In this document: piece after piece, positions 43,331 to 54,749 of the stretch
Numbering within the stretch: the first letter of the stretch is position 1
How the letters are laid out: each line of letters opens with the position of its first letter
Source: Aegilops tauschii subsp. strangulata
Taxonomy: Eukaryota > Streptophyta > Magnoliopsida > Poales > Poaceae
Reading direction: 5' to 3'
Assembly (NCBI RefSeq): GCF_002575655.3
Contig: NC_053035.3
Location: forward strand, 380,347,792 to 380,411,791
DNA length: 64,000 nucleotides
The notes under the pieces: model-generated
Databases searched by the model: none
Told to the model about the DNA's origin: nothing
The model's input: the letters and a program-made list of their open reading frames with translations, nothing else
Position numbers and translations under genes: made by a program

Positions 43331-43347
43331 CCCTACCTGGCGCGCCA
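43331..43347 (-). other. Primer binding site of element A
   Basis: On the minus strand TGGCGCGCCAGGTAGGG follows the LTR end after two bases, the usual layout of a Gypsy primer site. The tRNA is not assigned. Confidence 0.65.
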
Positions 43348-43349
43348 AA

Positions 43350-44247
43350 TGTCGGATCACGGGTTCCGGCAAAACCCTTAAGGTTCGAACTCTAGGGTGC
43401 GCGCGAAGTTATTTCCTCCCTACCGATCTAAGACCTAGCTTGCTAAGATCTCGCGGACGAACTCGACGAACTCACAACACAGAAGACACGAGATTTATAT
43501 TGGTTCGGCCACCTTTGTGGTGTAATACCCTACTCCAGTGTGGTGGTGGTGGATTGCCTCTTCGGCTGATGATGAACAGTTACAAGGGGAAGAACAGCCT
43601 CCTGAGGTTGAGGTGTTCTTGTGCTCTGTGAACTTGTGGATGTGAGGATGGAGTGGATCTAGTCCAAGATGAGTTGCCTCTACTGTGCTGGCTCGCTCTA
43701 CTTATATAGGCCCTGGTCCTCTTCCCAAATATTGAGCGGGAAGGGAGCCAACAACAACCAATTTGAAAGGGGACAGCTAGTATAGCTTATCCTGACAAAA
43801 GCGGTCTTTGCCTGCAAAAGGCTCTGGTGGTGACGCCGCCTTGGGCTCCATGGTGACCTCCGTCTTGCCGTCCTGCTGGTCTTGGTCTCGTTGCACCGAT
43901 ATGGAAACCTTTGCCTGATACCCCGGTACTCTGCGCCTGCGCTTGCTTCCTTAGCACCAAAGGGGAAACAAGGACACTGCGCGCGCTAGTGCCCGCCTGG
44001 CACCCACCTGATCTTGATCGTCATGGCTCACGTCACGTAGACCTCGCGAGGTTTATTCTGCCTTGATCTCTCCGCTCCTCGCGAGCCAACCTGGTGAGGC
44101 CACTCCTGAGGAGGTCTTGTGTCGTCCGCCTCGCAAGGGTCTTGAATGCCTTGTTGATGAAGATGGGCCATACAAGCCTGCTAGCAGAGCCACACCGTGG
44201 GGTGCAGGCAGGCAAGTCTGGGGACCCCCATTCCCAGAACGCCAACA
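43350..44247 (-). repeat. Element A 5' LTR (right copy)
   Basis: 898 bp. A minus-strand TATA box (CTATATAA) is at 43702-43709. It ends on the right at GCCAACA, followed by the duplicated AAGGG at 44248. The same family appears as a solo LTR at 54750-55655. Confidence 0.93.
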
Positions 44248-45474
44248 AAGGGAGACTGTACTGTCTAAGAGAGTAGGCATTGAACCCGCATCTAGGTTGA
44301 AAAGGGGAAAATTAGTAGCTAAGGAACGAGTCTCGTGTCTCTTGGTTGAAGAAGGGTAGAAAGGCATGACAACACAATAGAGAATGACCAGGTCGATCGG
44401 TTTGTTGTCCTCACATAGGAAAAAGGTGGCTAAACAGAACAAAAACGGGACGTAATCCACATATGCTGCCTGGATATTTGTTGCTCTGGGCAACCATACC
44501 TCCCTCACCAGTCTATGCGTCCGTGGAGGTACATCGTACTGGTGCGCCCACTGTCCGTATGGGCCTCCCATGCTCTTATTGTCACTTTTTTGCTATTAGT
44601 ATAACGCTAGCAATCAAGTCAAGCAATGCTACTTCCAAAGTGATGCCACATTTAACTAATGCCGCACTCAGTCTAATGCCACCGATAAACTTAAGCAATG
44701 CCATTTAATGTCACTTGATTATTTTAGGGTTAGCTGTTGATTGTGGATGTATTAAAGATTTTTCAGCTAAGGCATTCTAATGCTGTTGCACAGCCAGTAT
44801 ACCAACGATGAAACTTGTTACTACCTTCAGATTTTTGCAGAGGTAAATGCTTATAGATTACATACCTCACTTTCATGAGATAAGTTAATCTTTTTGTAAA
44901 GTTTCACCAAAATGCCAAGGCACTGATGTCATTTTATTTTGGTTAAACTGCACAAAAAATTATGAAGACAAGAGGAAAGGTCAATAGTGGGCACCTCCTC
45001 CTCCGGCTGTTCTCTTGATTCATTCGATCAAGTTTTTATGTTTGATCGATTATCAAGATTGGGATAGCAATTTTTAAGGTCCCCCCGAGTTCGAAATGAT
45101 ATTTACCTTGGAGGTACATGGTTTGCAAATTTTTTATACTGTCATTAGTTAATAATCCTAGTTACCTTTAGACTTTTGTATTTGGTTTAATGCTCATGCA
45201 CAGCTAGTATACCAATGCTGAAACGTGTTACCTTTACATTTTGTATTGTTAGTTCTTATAGAAATCTTCCAGTGCTAGAGTTTATTGAAATCTGTTCAGT
45301 AAAACCATAGTACTGTACCCTGTAATAAAATAACTACTCTACTGTTGCACTAGCCACTGGATTAGTGTATATTTGTAGTATTCGAAATTTCAAATGGTGT
45401 TGCATTAGCATATGGACATAAATAAAGTGTGGCAAGCTTTTCCAGATATGTGCTCAAGAAAACTACTACCTGTT

Positions 45475-45546
45475 TTTCTAAATACTAGACGTTTGGGTAC
45501 TTTAAATTCAACCGCGAAAACGTCTTATATTAAGGAACAGAGGGTG
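45475..45546. repeat. Stowaway-like MITE remnant
   Basis: AAAACGTCTTATATTAAGG followed by AACAGAGGG is the familiar right end of Triticeae Stowaway MITEs. Only part of the element is recognisable. Confidence 0.5.
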
Positions 45547-46963
45547 TAGAGTTCACTCAAATTATCCCGGTAAAGCTAGTCAAACCTTTATTAAAATTAA
45601 TGTCCATTATGTTATCGGAGGAGGTCTGTAAGTTTGTCTCTAATGCCTGTCGACTACATACCTGACATCATGATGTAATGTTAAGTCATTTCCTTTTGTA
45701 TAGTGTCACTGAATTGTCAAGGCGGCGAAGGCATTTTGTTTTAGTTGAACTGCACAAAATATGCTTAAAAGAAGAGGAAAGGTCAGGAATCGATAATTCT
45801 TTCAGAAAGAACTATATATGCATTTCTGACATCAGCCACTGTTGCCTTATTTATTCCTTTAAACAGGTGGTTAGAAACAGTCTTGCTACCTTTTCCCATT
45901 AAGAAATTGGAATGCTTATATTTGTGAGTCTATGCTTCAACTAGTGCCACTTTTATAGTAATCACACTTTCAATATCTATGCAAACAGGGATGCTCGATT
46001 TTAGTGGGACTGCACAAAAAGTCCAACTGGTTCAACATTAGGAGCATGTTTTCTTCCAAACCTTTATATCCAATTGGTGGCACTATGAGCTGTTCATTAC
46101 GAAGGTACATGGTTTGCTACTATCTTGCTACTCTTTTTGTATGGTCATTAGATAGTAATACTAGTGGTTTGCATGTGAATTTATTGGCAGGGTGGACCTA
46201 CATTGGAGGTGCAGGACATGATTCAATGGCTGGATGCTCAATTTCGGTTGTATCGATTTCACCTCTTCCATCACTGTGAACATGGATATCTTTGGTCTGA
46301 TGAAGAATAGGCGCTATATTTCTGCTCTGAACCAGCAAATCAATTCAGTACGAAATTGTCCAGGGCAAAACATGACTGTATCAAATTGTCCAGTCCAAAA
46401 CATGACAGATGCTAAGCGGAAGAGACATGTTTAAGCCGAAAATACAAGGTGGGGTATATGTTTACTAGCTGCTTGATATTTGTGCAGATAGAGATGTCTG
46501 CCCATTGCTATTTGGCAAACACAAAAAGTGACTGCAATTTTTGTTGAACTGCACAAGAGAATAGTATAGTCACTGCATGCAGTGCCATTTGAAAATAGAC
46601 ATAGAAAGATTGGATAGTCACTTCATGGACTGCAGAAAAGTAGTACTGTACTATTTATTGGCCAACACTAGGTGCTTCATTGCTTTGGTCTGATTATACA
46701 ATGGGCATCATTTTGCCTAAGTTAAAGTTTATATTCCGAAAATAGTCTTGCCGTGTGATCGAGAGAAGACCAAATCATATTGCAGTGGATGTTCCTCCAT
46801 CATGTGTGGTTCATTCTCATGGTTCTAGCTGTTGGTGAAACCACTTAAGTTTGCAAGAGGAATTGTAGACTTCACAAACAAATTTGTCTTTCAGTCTATA
46901 CTGAATGTGCCAAGATAAGCATCCATGTTAGTAGGTAGAACAAATGTTATTTCTAGATCTTTG

Positions 46964-47251
46964 CTTTTGGAGCCACATATTTGTATATGATCTGTGAATC
47001 ATTGAGATGCATTAACATGTTGATCTTATGTATGGGAATCATACTAGTTGGTTTTAGTTGCGACGCAAGATCCGAAGTGGCTGACCTTTCCTTTTGGAGC
47101 TACATATTTGTATATGATCTGTGAATCATTGAGATGCATTAACAGTTCCTTATTTCTATTCACTCAGTGTTTACAAGTTACTGATCGATCACTAGCTAGC
47201 CTACTAATGCGCTCCTGGCAGTTTTAGTTGCAACGCAAGATCCGAAGTGGC
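46964..47251 (+). repeat. Interrupted tandem duplication
   Basis: A 54-bp block ending TTGAGATGCATTAACA occurs at 46964 and 47091. A 31-bp block with GCAAGATCCGAAGTGGC occurs at 47051 and 47221. The block spacing differs (127 against 170), so one copy has gained or lost about 43 bp. Confidence 0.85.
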
Positions 47252-47729
47252 AGTTTTTTGAATAAAAATGCCTACCTCTGAACAAACTGACAAGCTGCTC
47301 TGAAGAAAATAACATGCGAATCTGAAGAAACTGCCAGTGAAAACGTTCGCAAATGCCTTATCTCCCAGCTAAAGTTCATCAACTAATGCCCTCAGCTGCG
47401 ACTCATTGCATGCTGCTCCGCGTACTGGCTGCGAGTGATTTTGAGTGCCTGCATGTAGCTGGCCATAATTAAGGCAGCTAACTGATGCGAAAAAGATGCG
47501 CTTTAATTGTTGCGGGCCTTTTAAATCCGCAGAATCATTATTGACAAGGAGGGAGATGATTCAAATGCACTCGTTAGACCGTCATGCCGGCGTGCGACCC
47601 AGCACGGACGAGACGGGATGACACAGTCATAATTTCAGTTTCTCTAGTTTTCCACGGCAAGCTGGCATGCTAAGCCATGCATACTTAATTATGCATTGAA
47701 TTCCGATGAGCGTCGCGCTACCTTCGGCC

Positions 47730-47735
47730 TATAAG
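47730..47735 (+). promoter_or_regulatory. TATA box of the small gene at 47848
   Basis: TATAAG stands 112 bases before the ATG, with a C-rich leader between. It fits a plant core promoter. Confidence 0.45.
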
Positions 47736-47847
47736 TACTGTTTCCCCGCCTTCTATGGTGGCACCGTGACCCAACTCACCCTATCCTCATAAGCCCCCAC
47801 CGGCCCGACATCGCTCGCCACTTATCCTCGCTCTCTCCACGTCCGCC

Positions 47848-48339
47848 ATGCCCCCACCCGTCCGCGATAGGCGAGGCCGGAGGCGGTCACCGCCGGAACT
47901 AGTGTTCGGTTTTTCACCGGAAGGCAGACGGAGGGAGGAGGCATTCTATCGGTCTTTATATGGCAATGCGGAGATCGAGGACTTGTTGGAGCGCGACCGC
48001 CTGGCGGAGGAGCAGGAGTTGTTGGAGCGCGACCGCTTGGCGGAGGAGCAGCGTATCGCCGATTTGCGCCGCCAGCGGGACATGGAGCAGTAGCGCACCG
48101 ACGCTCTGAGTCGTGAGCAGAGCGCCCGCAACTGGGCCGACTACGTGGAGGCCGGCGCTCGGCAAATAGCCCTGGAGGCTATCGGGCACGCACGCGTTCG
48201 CGACACCGATTTTTACTACCAGCTCGTCAAGTGGGTTTCCCGCTTAGAAGCCGAAGCTTCGGTGGACCACACCGGCATGGAAAGGGCCAACGCGTGCGAG
48301 GAACGCGCCCTATCGCACCTCTGGCAAGTCCGAGGCTAG
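47848..48339 (+). pseudogene. Small unidentified gene with one premature amber stop
   Basis: A frame of 163 codons from the ATG at 47848 is open except for TAG at 48091, where CAG would fit the surrounding Gln-rich helix. The N-terminus is basic and proline-rich (RDRRGRRRSPPELVFGF). Residues about 47-78 are a coiled coil containing two copies of LLERDRLAEEQ, encoded by a 36-bp tandem repeat. The part after the stop (ARNWADYVEAGARQIALEAI) stays in frame and keeps coding character to TAG at 48337. Upstream TATA and leader look intact. I do not know the family. It could be a recent pseudogene, or an allele with a shortened 81-residue product. Confidence 0.55.
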
Positions 48340-48880
48340 GCGGAGGACGCCGGTGCCGGCGTTTAGCGTGTACCGCAGATGGCGGCTGGCATCGTCTAGT
48401 TAGCTAAGAGTAAGTTAGTACTTGTACGCTACTAGAGTATTAGTGGGAGTAGATAGTTAACTTGGCTATGATGGTTGTCAAGGTGGAAGTTCAGTACTCT
48501 ATATGTGGATCAGACCTGTTACTTTGCTCTGAATGTTGAACTTTTCGTTTGAACGTATGGAATGGGTTGTTATTTTTTTAATGGGCTGTATTTGTCCTCC
48601 ACGGGTTTAGAGGCTGACTTGTGGGCCTACCAAGTTGACGCGTACACAATCAGGAGATAATTGTACGTGGAGAGGATGATAGCAGGGACCCGCCAAGGTC
48701 ATGGCAGTACGCAAGCAAGTGCCTCCTAATTTCAAGCCAATAAAAAATGGCTCCTCCTAATGGATTTCTGACATCTGGGTCCCATGCCATTGTCAACGTA
48801 GTCAATAAACGAGAGAATTGCACAACGAGCGGCTGACACCAGGGACCCAGCAGCTTGCCCAGATATTTTTGTTTTGGGTT
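48340..48880. other. Sequence downstream of the small gene
   Basis: Probably its 3' untranslated region to about 48560, then sequence with phrases such as ATGGGCTGTATTT and GGGACCC that recur at 49370-49720 and 50150-50450. No gene seen. Confidence 0.45.
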
Positions 48881-49129
48881 AATTTGATAAATGCCACTCC
48901 AAATCTGGTGTTTTTGAGAAATGGCACTTCAAATTCCAAACTTTGAAAAATGCCATTTCATGCCATTTCCAGTGGCATTTTTTGAAGTCTGGAGTGGCAT
49001 TTTCAAAATTTGCAAATTGCAGTGGTGTTTTCGAGAGTTTGCAAAAATTGTAGTGGGGTATTTCAAAGTTTGGAAATTGCAGTGGCATTTTTATGAATCG
49101 CCATAATTGGAGTGGCATTTATCTAATTT
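48881..49129. repeat. Palindromic MITE-like element
   Basis: The ends AATTTGATAAATGCCACTCC and GGAGTGGCATTTATCTAATT are inverted copies with one mismatch. Between them, AAATGCCACT-like and AGTGGCATTT-like words recur in both orientations, so most of the 249 bp can fold back. No clear target duplication was found. Confidence 0.7.
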
Positions 49130-50734
49130 GTTTTTGAGACAGAAGCAGGGTGTCAACTGGGCTGTGTGGGGCACTCTGGCCTGTCTAGACAACCTTCTCT
49201 TTTATGTTTACCACAGACCAGCCCAGTAGTTTTTTTTCTTTCTGAAAATGGCTAGCCCAGTTTTTTTGTGATTTGCCAAGTAAGTCGCTTTGTCAGGCCT
49301 GTTGGGCTCCAAATATTTCAAGACGAGGAGAGCTTCATTCGGCTGGCCGAGAAAATGGCCTATCAGTAATGAGAAATGGGCTGTACATTTTTAAAACACA
49401 TTAAACCGGCAATTAGTTTCACATTTCTTTTTTCATTTCAAGATTATAAATTGCATTAATTTTTATGCGTGGACAATTTGTTGGATTTTATATTGATATA
49501 CATTTATTTTTAAAATCAGTTTGAATGTGACTCGAAATTTCGGGATTAAAAACAGTTTGGACCGCACCGAAATATGCAAAATTTCGTATAATTTTTTAAC
49601 CGTGGCCACAATATGGGTTGTAATGCTAACAAAAAGAATATGGGCTGCAAAAAAAACCTTAAGAATTAGCAAATGGGCTGTAAATTATTAGAAATAATGG
49701 CAGATGGGTTGTATGCTATTTTCCATAGATTTGAGGCTTTCCTAAAAAAAGGTTGACGCACAAGCTGTGACTGTTGGATGTCCATCCAACGGCCGTCATG
49801 CTTTTCAATCTCTTCTCTTCCTGCTCCAGCCGCTCAAACAAGCGCCGGCGGGACTGCCTGCTCCCTCCTCCCCGCGGTCGGCTGTGCTGGCGCGCAGGCA
49901 TCACCGCCCCACCATACTCCCATCGCTGGCCTAGCCATCCCTCTACTCACCCACACCTGTTGTTATTCTCCGGCGACGGCAGACGAACCAGTAAACCCTC
50001 GTACAGTCGTACTCCCCTTTGCGTGGGAAACAACTTCCAAGTCTTCCCTGCCTCCGTGTCGTTCCCTTCCTAGGCCTCGCCGTCGTCCACCGCCCTGGTG
50101 CTCTCGGCTCGGCCTGGTCAACGTGGTCAACGACCAACATGCATCTAAAGTGGACTGTACATGGAGAGGCTGACAGCTGGGTCCATGGCCGCATGCAAGG
50201 AAGTGCCTCCTTATTACGCACAAAATAATTATTCCTCCACCTGACAGCGGGGACCCACCGGACGGGCCACCATATTTCGCAAAAAAAAACGTTTCCCCCT
50301 GACTGCTGGGACCCACTAGCTACATCTTCGCACGCAAGGAAGTGCGTCCGGGCAAAAAAAACGATTCGCCCCCCTGACAGTTGGGACCCACCAGCTACAT
50401 CTTTGCATGCAAGGAAGTGCCTGACAGTCAGGACCCACCTGGTTGAAGCATACGTAGCGTTGCCATTCTGGTCGCGGACGTGTACGTACATACTGGTCGA
50501 TGTAGAGGCGCGCACGTGTCCTAGTAGAGGCGCGCATATAGCATGTACACGTACGTAGAGCAGCCAGTGTGCAAGAAAGAAAATACGGCCACGTACGTAC
50601 ATACGGGCAGGGTCTCGAACGCCTACTCGCGCATACGTACGGCCAGGGCTCGTGTACATGGCTGGGTCGGAACGGAGAAACTGCGTCGTCGTCGTGTTCA
50701 TGGGGAGCCAACCAGCTGGGTCGGAACGGAATGC
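49130..50734. other. Repetitive intergenic sequence
   Basis: Contains recurrent words ATGGGCTGTA (49376, 49611, 49640, 49672, 49705) and CTGACAGCTGGGACCCAC-like words with GCAAGGAAGTGCCT (50168-50440, at least three units). Overlapping frames on both strands at 49774-50835 show no coding signature. The left part of CACTA-3 may start in here, but no CACTA left end was found. Confidence 0.4.
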
Positions 50735-51040
50735 GTCGTCGTGTTAATCGGGAGGGCTTGGACGGAACAGCCGATGGAAACGAGGCCTGGCGTACCGCAG
50801 AACGGAGGAAACGGCCTTGTGTTCGACCGGCCATGGTCGAAATGGGATCCTATTCATCGAGAGGGGTCTGGCGTACTGCAAAACGGAGGAAGTGGACCTC
50901 CTACAGTCGAAACGGGGGTCCTGTTGATCGGGAGGGGTGTGGCGTACCGCTAAACGGAGGAAACAGACTTGTGTTAGAGCGCTACGGTCAAAACGGGGGT
51001 CCTGTTCATCGGAAGGGGTGTGGCGTTCCGCAAAATGGGA
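50735..51040 (+). repeat. Degenerate tandem units with GGAGGGGTGTGGCGTACCGC
   Basis: Four or five units of about 70-95 bp contain variants of GTCCTGTTCATCGGGAGGGG and TGGCGTACCGCAAAACGGAG. Frames cross it on both strands but follow the repeat rather than a protein. Confidence 0.7.
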
Positions 51041-51047
51041 CACCACG

Positions 51048-51425
51048 GGATACTGTTCATCTCCACCGTCGACCCCCTCCAGCCTCCACGGGCTACTGTT
51101 CATCCACTGTCGACCTCCTCCAGCCTCCACCTGCGACTGTTCATCCACGGGCTACTGTTCAACTAGCACTCTCCACGAGCTCCTGTTCAACCACCCCTCC
51201 ACGGGCTACTCTTCATCCAGACCTCCACCGTCTACTGTTCATCCAGCCCTCCACAGGGTGGTCCTGTTCATCAAGCCCTCCACGGGGTCCTGTTCATCTA
51301 GCCCCAACCGGCTCGATCGATCGGGGTCCTGTTCATCCAGAGGCAACACCACAGGGTCCTGTTCATCCACCCCCACAGGGAACTATTCATCCAAACCCCC
51401 CCAGCAACGCTCACTGTTCATCCAG
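51048..51425 (+). repeat. Array of CTGTTCATCCA motifs
   Basis: About thirteen copies of CTGTTCATC or a close variant at irregular spacing (15-50 bp), often preceded by CTCCACGGG. It probably grew by slippage inside CACTA-3. Confidence 0.75.
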
Positions 51426-51934
51426 AGGCAATATCCATCGGCTTCAGTTAGCAGCAGTAGCGAAGGAATCGCTCGATCGGGTTCAGTTAACAGCCATCGA
51501 TCAATCGCTCGGGTTCAGTAACGCGTAGCCTACAGTGCAATCGCGGGTTCAGTTAGAGCCCAATGCCTCGCTCGGGTTCAGTTAGAGCACAACGCCTCGC
51601 ACCCACGCGCGTGCGTGTACGAGAGAAACACGCATCGCTCGGCCCCGACCACCCACCGTAACCGGGAACACCCTGATATTTTCCTCGCCCTCGCTTCTAC
51701 CACGGTTTTTTCCGTCATGGATGGCCCAAAGAATGTCATGCAACTGCCTCTCTGGCCTGCCCAGGACGAAAAGCCCATTTTCTGGCATGATTTTTTGTCA
51801 TAGAAGTAGGAGCCCACCACATCTATGATGATACCAGGTTTTGTCACAATTATCGTCATAGAAGTGTCATAAGTATGACAGAAAAAAAATTCGTCCGGCC
51901 CAAAATGTCACGGATGTCTCTTTTTTTTGTAGTG

Positions 51935-53197
51935 CACCCTCGTGGGCCCCTTGTGGCTCCCCTGATCGACTTCCTTCGCCTATATATTTATATCCATATA
52001 CCACGAAAACATCCAGGAGCACCACGAAACCCTATTTCCACCGCCACAACCTTCTATACCAGTGAGATCCCATCTTGGGGCCTTTTCCAGCACTCCGCCG
52101 GAGGGGGCATCGATCACGCAGGGCTTCTACATCAACACCATACCCTCTCCGATGATGTGTGAGTAGTTTACCTCAGACCTTCGGGTCCATAGTTATTAGT
52201 TAGATGGCTTCTTCTCTCTCTTTGGATCTCGATACAAAGTTCTCCTCGATCTTCTTGGAGATCTATTCGATGTAATTATTTTTGCGGCGTGTTTGTCGAG
52301 ATCCGATGAATTGTGGGTTTATGATCAAGATTATCTATGAACAATATTTGAATCTCCTCTGAATTCTTTTATGAATGATTTGTTATCTTTGCAAGTCTCT
52401 TCGAATTATCAGTTTGGTATGGCCTACTAGATAGATCTTTCTTGCAATGGGAGGAGTGCTTAGCTTTGGGTTCAATCATGCGGTGCTCGATCCCAGTGAC
52501 AGCAGGGGAAACGACACGTATTGTATTGTTGCCATCGAGGATGAAAAGATTGGGTTTATATCATATTGCTTGAGTTTGTCCCTCTACATCATGTCATCTT
52601 GCCTAATGCGTTACTCTGTTCTTATGAACTTAGTACTCTAGATGCATGGTGGATAGCGGTCGATGTGTGGAGTAATAGTAGTAGATGCAGAATCGTTTCG
52701 GTCTACTTGTCGTGGACGTGATGCCTATATACATGATCATGCCTAGATATTCTCATAACTATGCACTATTCTATCAATTGCTCGACAGTAATTTGTTCAC
52801 CCACCGTAATACTTATGCTATCTTGAGAGAAGCCACTAGTGAAACCTATGGCCCCCGGGTCTATTTTCCGTCATATTAATCTCCCAACAATGAGCGATTT
52901 CTGGCGCTGTTTATTTTGCAATCTTTACTTTTCAATCTATACAACAAAAATACCAATAATATTTATCTTATTATCTCTATCATATCTCACTTTTGCAAGT
53001 GGCCATGAAGGGTTGACAACCCCTTTGTCGCGTTGGTTGCAAGGTTCTTATTTGTTGGTGCAGGTACGAGGGATTCGCATGTAGCCTCCTACTGGATTGA
53101 TACCTTGGTTCTCAAAACTGAGGGAAATACTTACGCTACTTTGCTGCATCACCCTTCCTCTTCAAGGGAAAACCAACACAGTGCTCAAGAGGTAGCA
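51935..53197 (+). repeat. Sabrina-like 5' LTR, truncated
   Basis: Aligns with 58435-59683 of the complete LTR and ends GAGGTAGCA. Its start coincides exactly with the CACTA-3 terminus. Confidence 0.9.
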
Positions 53198-53208
53198 AGA
53201 AGGATTTC

Positions 53209-53226
53209 TGGCGCCGTTGCCGGGGA
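53209..53226 (+). other. Primer binding site of the Sabrina-like element
   Basis: TGGCGCCGTTGCCGGGGA, the classic primer site of this Gypsy group, 11 bases after the LTR end. Confidence 0.9.
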
Positions 53227-53400
53227 GTCTACTCACAAGTCAAGACATACCAATTACCCATCACAAACTCTTATCCCTTGCATTACATTATTTGCCATTT
53301 GCCTCTCGTTTTCCTCTCCCCCACTTCACCCTTGCCGCTTTATTCGCCCTCTTTTTCTGTTCGCCTCTTCTTCTTGCTTCTTGTGTCCCGTGTGCCGTCA

Positions 53401-54214
53401 TGGCCAGTCCTTTATCTACTCCTTTGTCTCCCGAGAATGAATTTCTTAATTTTAAACAAAGGGAGGGAGAAAATCTAAAAGATGCTTGGTACAGAATTTG
53501 CAATGTCAAAATAGATCTACTAGGAAGCAATCTACTTCCGTTCTTCTCTGCAATTTTAATGTAGGCATCACTCCTTGGAATAGATATATTCTTGATACCA
53601 TTACTGGAGGGAATCTCTTGGGTAGCCATACTTTTGATTCTTATAATGCTATGATAGATTTGTTTGCCCCACCACCAGTTTTGGTTAATGGAACTATGCT
53701 AACTTTGGGACATGTGATACAAAGGCTTGAAATTATAGAAAATAAAATTGCCACTGTGGAATTGATTGAGAATTTGGATAAAAAGATCCACAACCAAATT
53801 ACCCAATGTGGATCTAAGGTAGGAGTTACTTTGAAAAGTTTTAAAGAAAAAGAACCCATAGTTAATGAAAGAATAGATCAAGATTCCACTAGAATTGATA
53901 AACTTGAGGGTATTATTACCAATTTGGGGTCCGCTTTTTCTGCCGTAAGAAATACTCCAAATCCTCCTACTACCAAAATCGCCAAATTTATATATGTTCC
54001 TAAAAATAAGGGTGAATCTTCTAGTAAGGAAACTGCGGATATTAAATCAATAAGTGTCCACCCCAACTTTTTCGCTATCATTAAGGAACCGTTTGCTACA
54101 AATGATTTCCTTGATTTCTTGCCTAGGAGTTTGATCATTAATAAGCGGAAGGAAAACCATAAAAGCTATAAGTGTTCTATTGAAGAATTGCAAGCTAAAG
54201 ATGATGATACCTAG
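53401..54214 (+). pseudogene. gag: Sabrina-like gag with one frameshift
   Basis: The ATG at 53401 opens with MASPLSTPLSPENEFLNF and DAWYRICN, the typical start of this Gag. Near 53505 a single base is missing, so the rest (RSTRKQSTSVLLCNF onward) continues in another frame, open to 54214. The later part has coiled-coil-like DKKIHNQITQ and LEGIITNL stretches. Gag packages the RNA. This copy could not make the full protein. Confidence 0.85.
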
Positions 54215-54749
54215 ATCTACTCTCGCCTTTATGCCTAGCTAGGGGCGTTAAACGACAGCGTTTGTTGGAGGCAACCCAATTTTATTTTTGTTCCTGGCTT
54301 TTCATTTCTGTTTAGTAATAAATATTTGATCTAGACTCTGGTTAGATGTGGTTTTATGTTTTAATTAGTGTTTGTGCCAAGTAAAACCTATAGGATCTTC
54401 TTGGATGATAGTTATTTGATCTTGGTGAAAAAAATCAGAAACTTTCTGCTCACGAAAAGAATTATTAAAAATCACCAGAACGTGATAAAATAGTGATTCC
54501 AATTGAAGTAGATCAATAAAAAAATTATCTAGGTCGTCCTATTTTGGTAGATTTGTCGGAGTTACAGAAGTTTGCGTTAGATACAGATCACTACAGACTG
54601 TTCTGTTTTTGACAGATTTGTTTTTCGTGTGTTGTTTGCTTATTTTGATGAATCTATGGCTAGTATTGGAGGTTATGAACCATGGAGAAGTTGGAATACA
54701 GTAGGTTTAACACCAATATAAATAAATAATGAGTTCATTACAGTACCTT

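Larger units (their letters stand above)
883..44247 (-). mobile_element. Element A: Gypsy LTR retrotransposon with antisense B3-like gene (WHAM-like?)
   Basis: Full-length Gypsy element on the minus strand, flanked by the 5-bp duplication AAGGG (878-882 and 44248-44252). The LTRs are about 0.9 kb: 883-1256 plus 36144-36691 on the left, split by element B, and 43350-44247 on the right. The primer site lies just left of 43350 and the polypurine tract just right of 36691, which fixes the orientation. Reading from 43241 downward, the order is gag, protease, reverse transcriptase, RNase H, a second RNase H, zinc-binding region, integrase core and integrase C-terminus. The second RNase H and the antisense accessory gene after integrase resemble the Tat branch of Gypsy elements. 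The family name is from memory and weak; the structure is certain. Confidence 0.9.
44253..47729. other. Low-copy region right of element A, no confident gene
   Basis: Continues the locus that A interrupted. A/T-rich, with intron-like features: GTACATGGTTTGC after AG at about 45114 and again at about 46108, and acceptor-like TTGGCAG at 46184. The short frame after it (motif VQDMIQWLDAQF) could be an exon remnant. A motif like GAACTGCACAAA recurs near 44945, 45746, 46007 and 46543, and CAGYTAGTATACCAA-like blocks recur near 44790 and 45203. This suggests old internal duplication. I cannot identify a product. Confidence 0.4.
50735..51934. mobile_element. CACTA-3: right end of a CACTA transposon, left end missing
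   Basis: The end at 51934, read inward on the minus strand, is CACTACAAAAAAAAGAGACA, a CACTA terminus unlike those of CACTA-1 and CACTA-2. Inward lie short repeats of CTTCTATGACRA and TATGACA, the subterminal motif. Further in are the two repeat arrays described separately. No matching left terminus exists in the window. The end abuts a Sabrina LTR lacking its first 326 bases, so a deletion probably removed the left end of both. Confidence 0.6.

Noticed and set aside
49943..50834. Several frames of 130-250 codons on both strands
   Set aside because: They follow GC-rich repeated sequence with GGGACCCAC and GTACGTAC words. No domain, no promoter, mutually overlapping.
50569..51528. Plus-strand frame of 319 codons
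   Set aside because: It traverses the CTGTTCATCCA and GGCGTACCGC arrays. The protein is only the translated repeat.
52447..52641. Short frames in the Sabrina LTRs (also 58768-59127)
   Set aside because: Present in both LTR copies, with no coding motifs.
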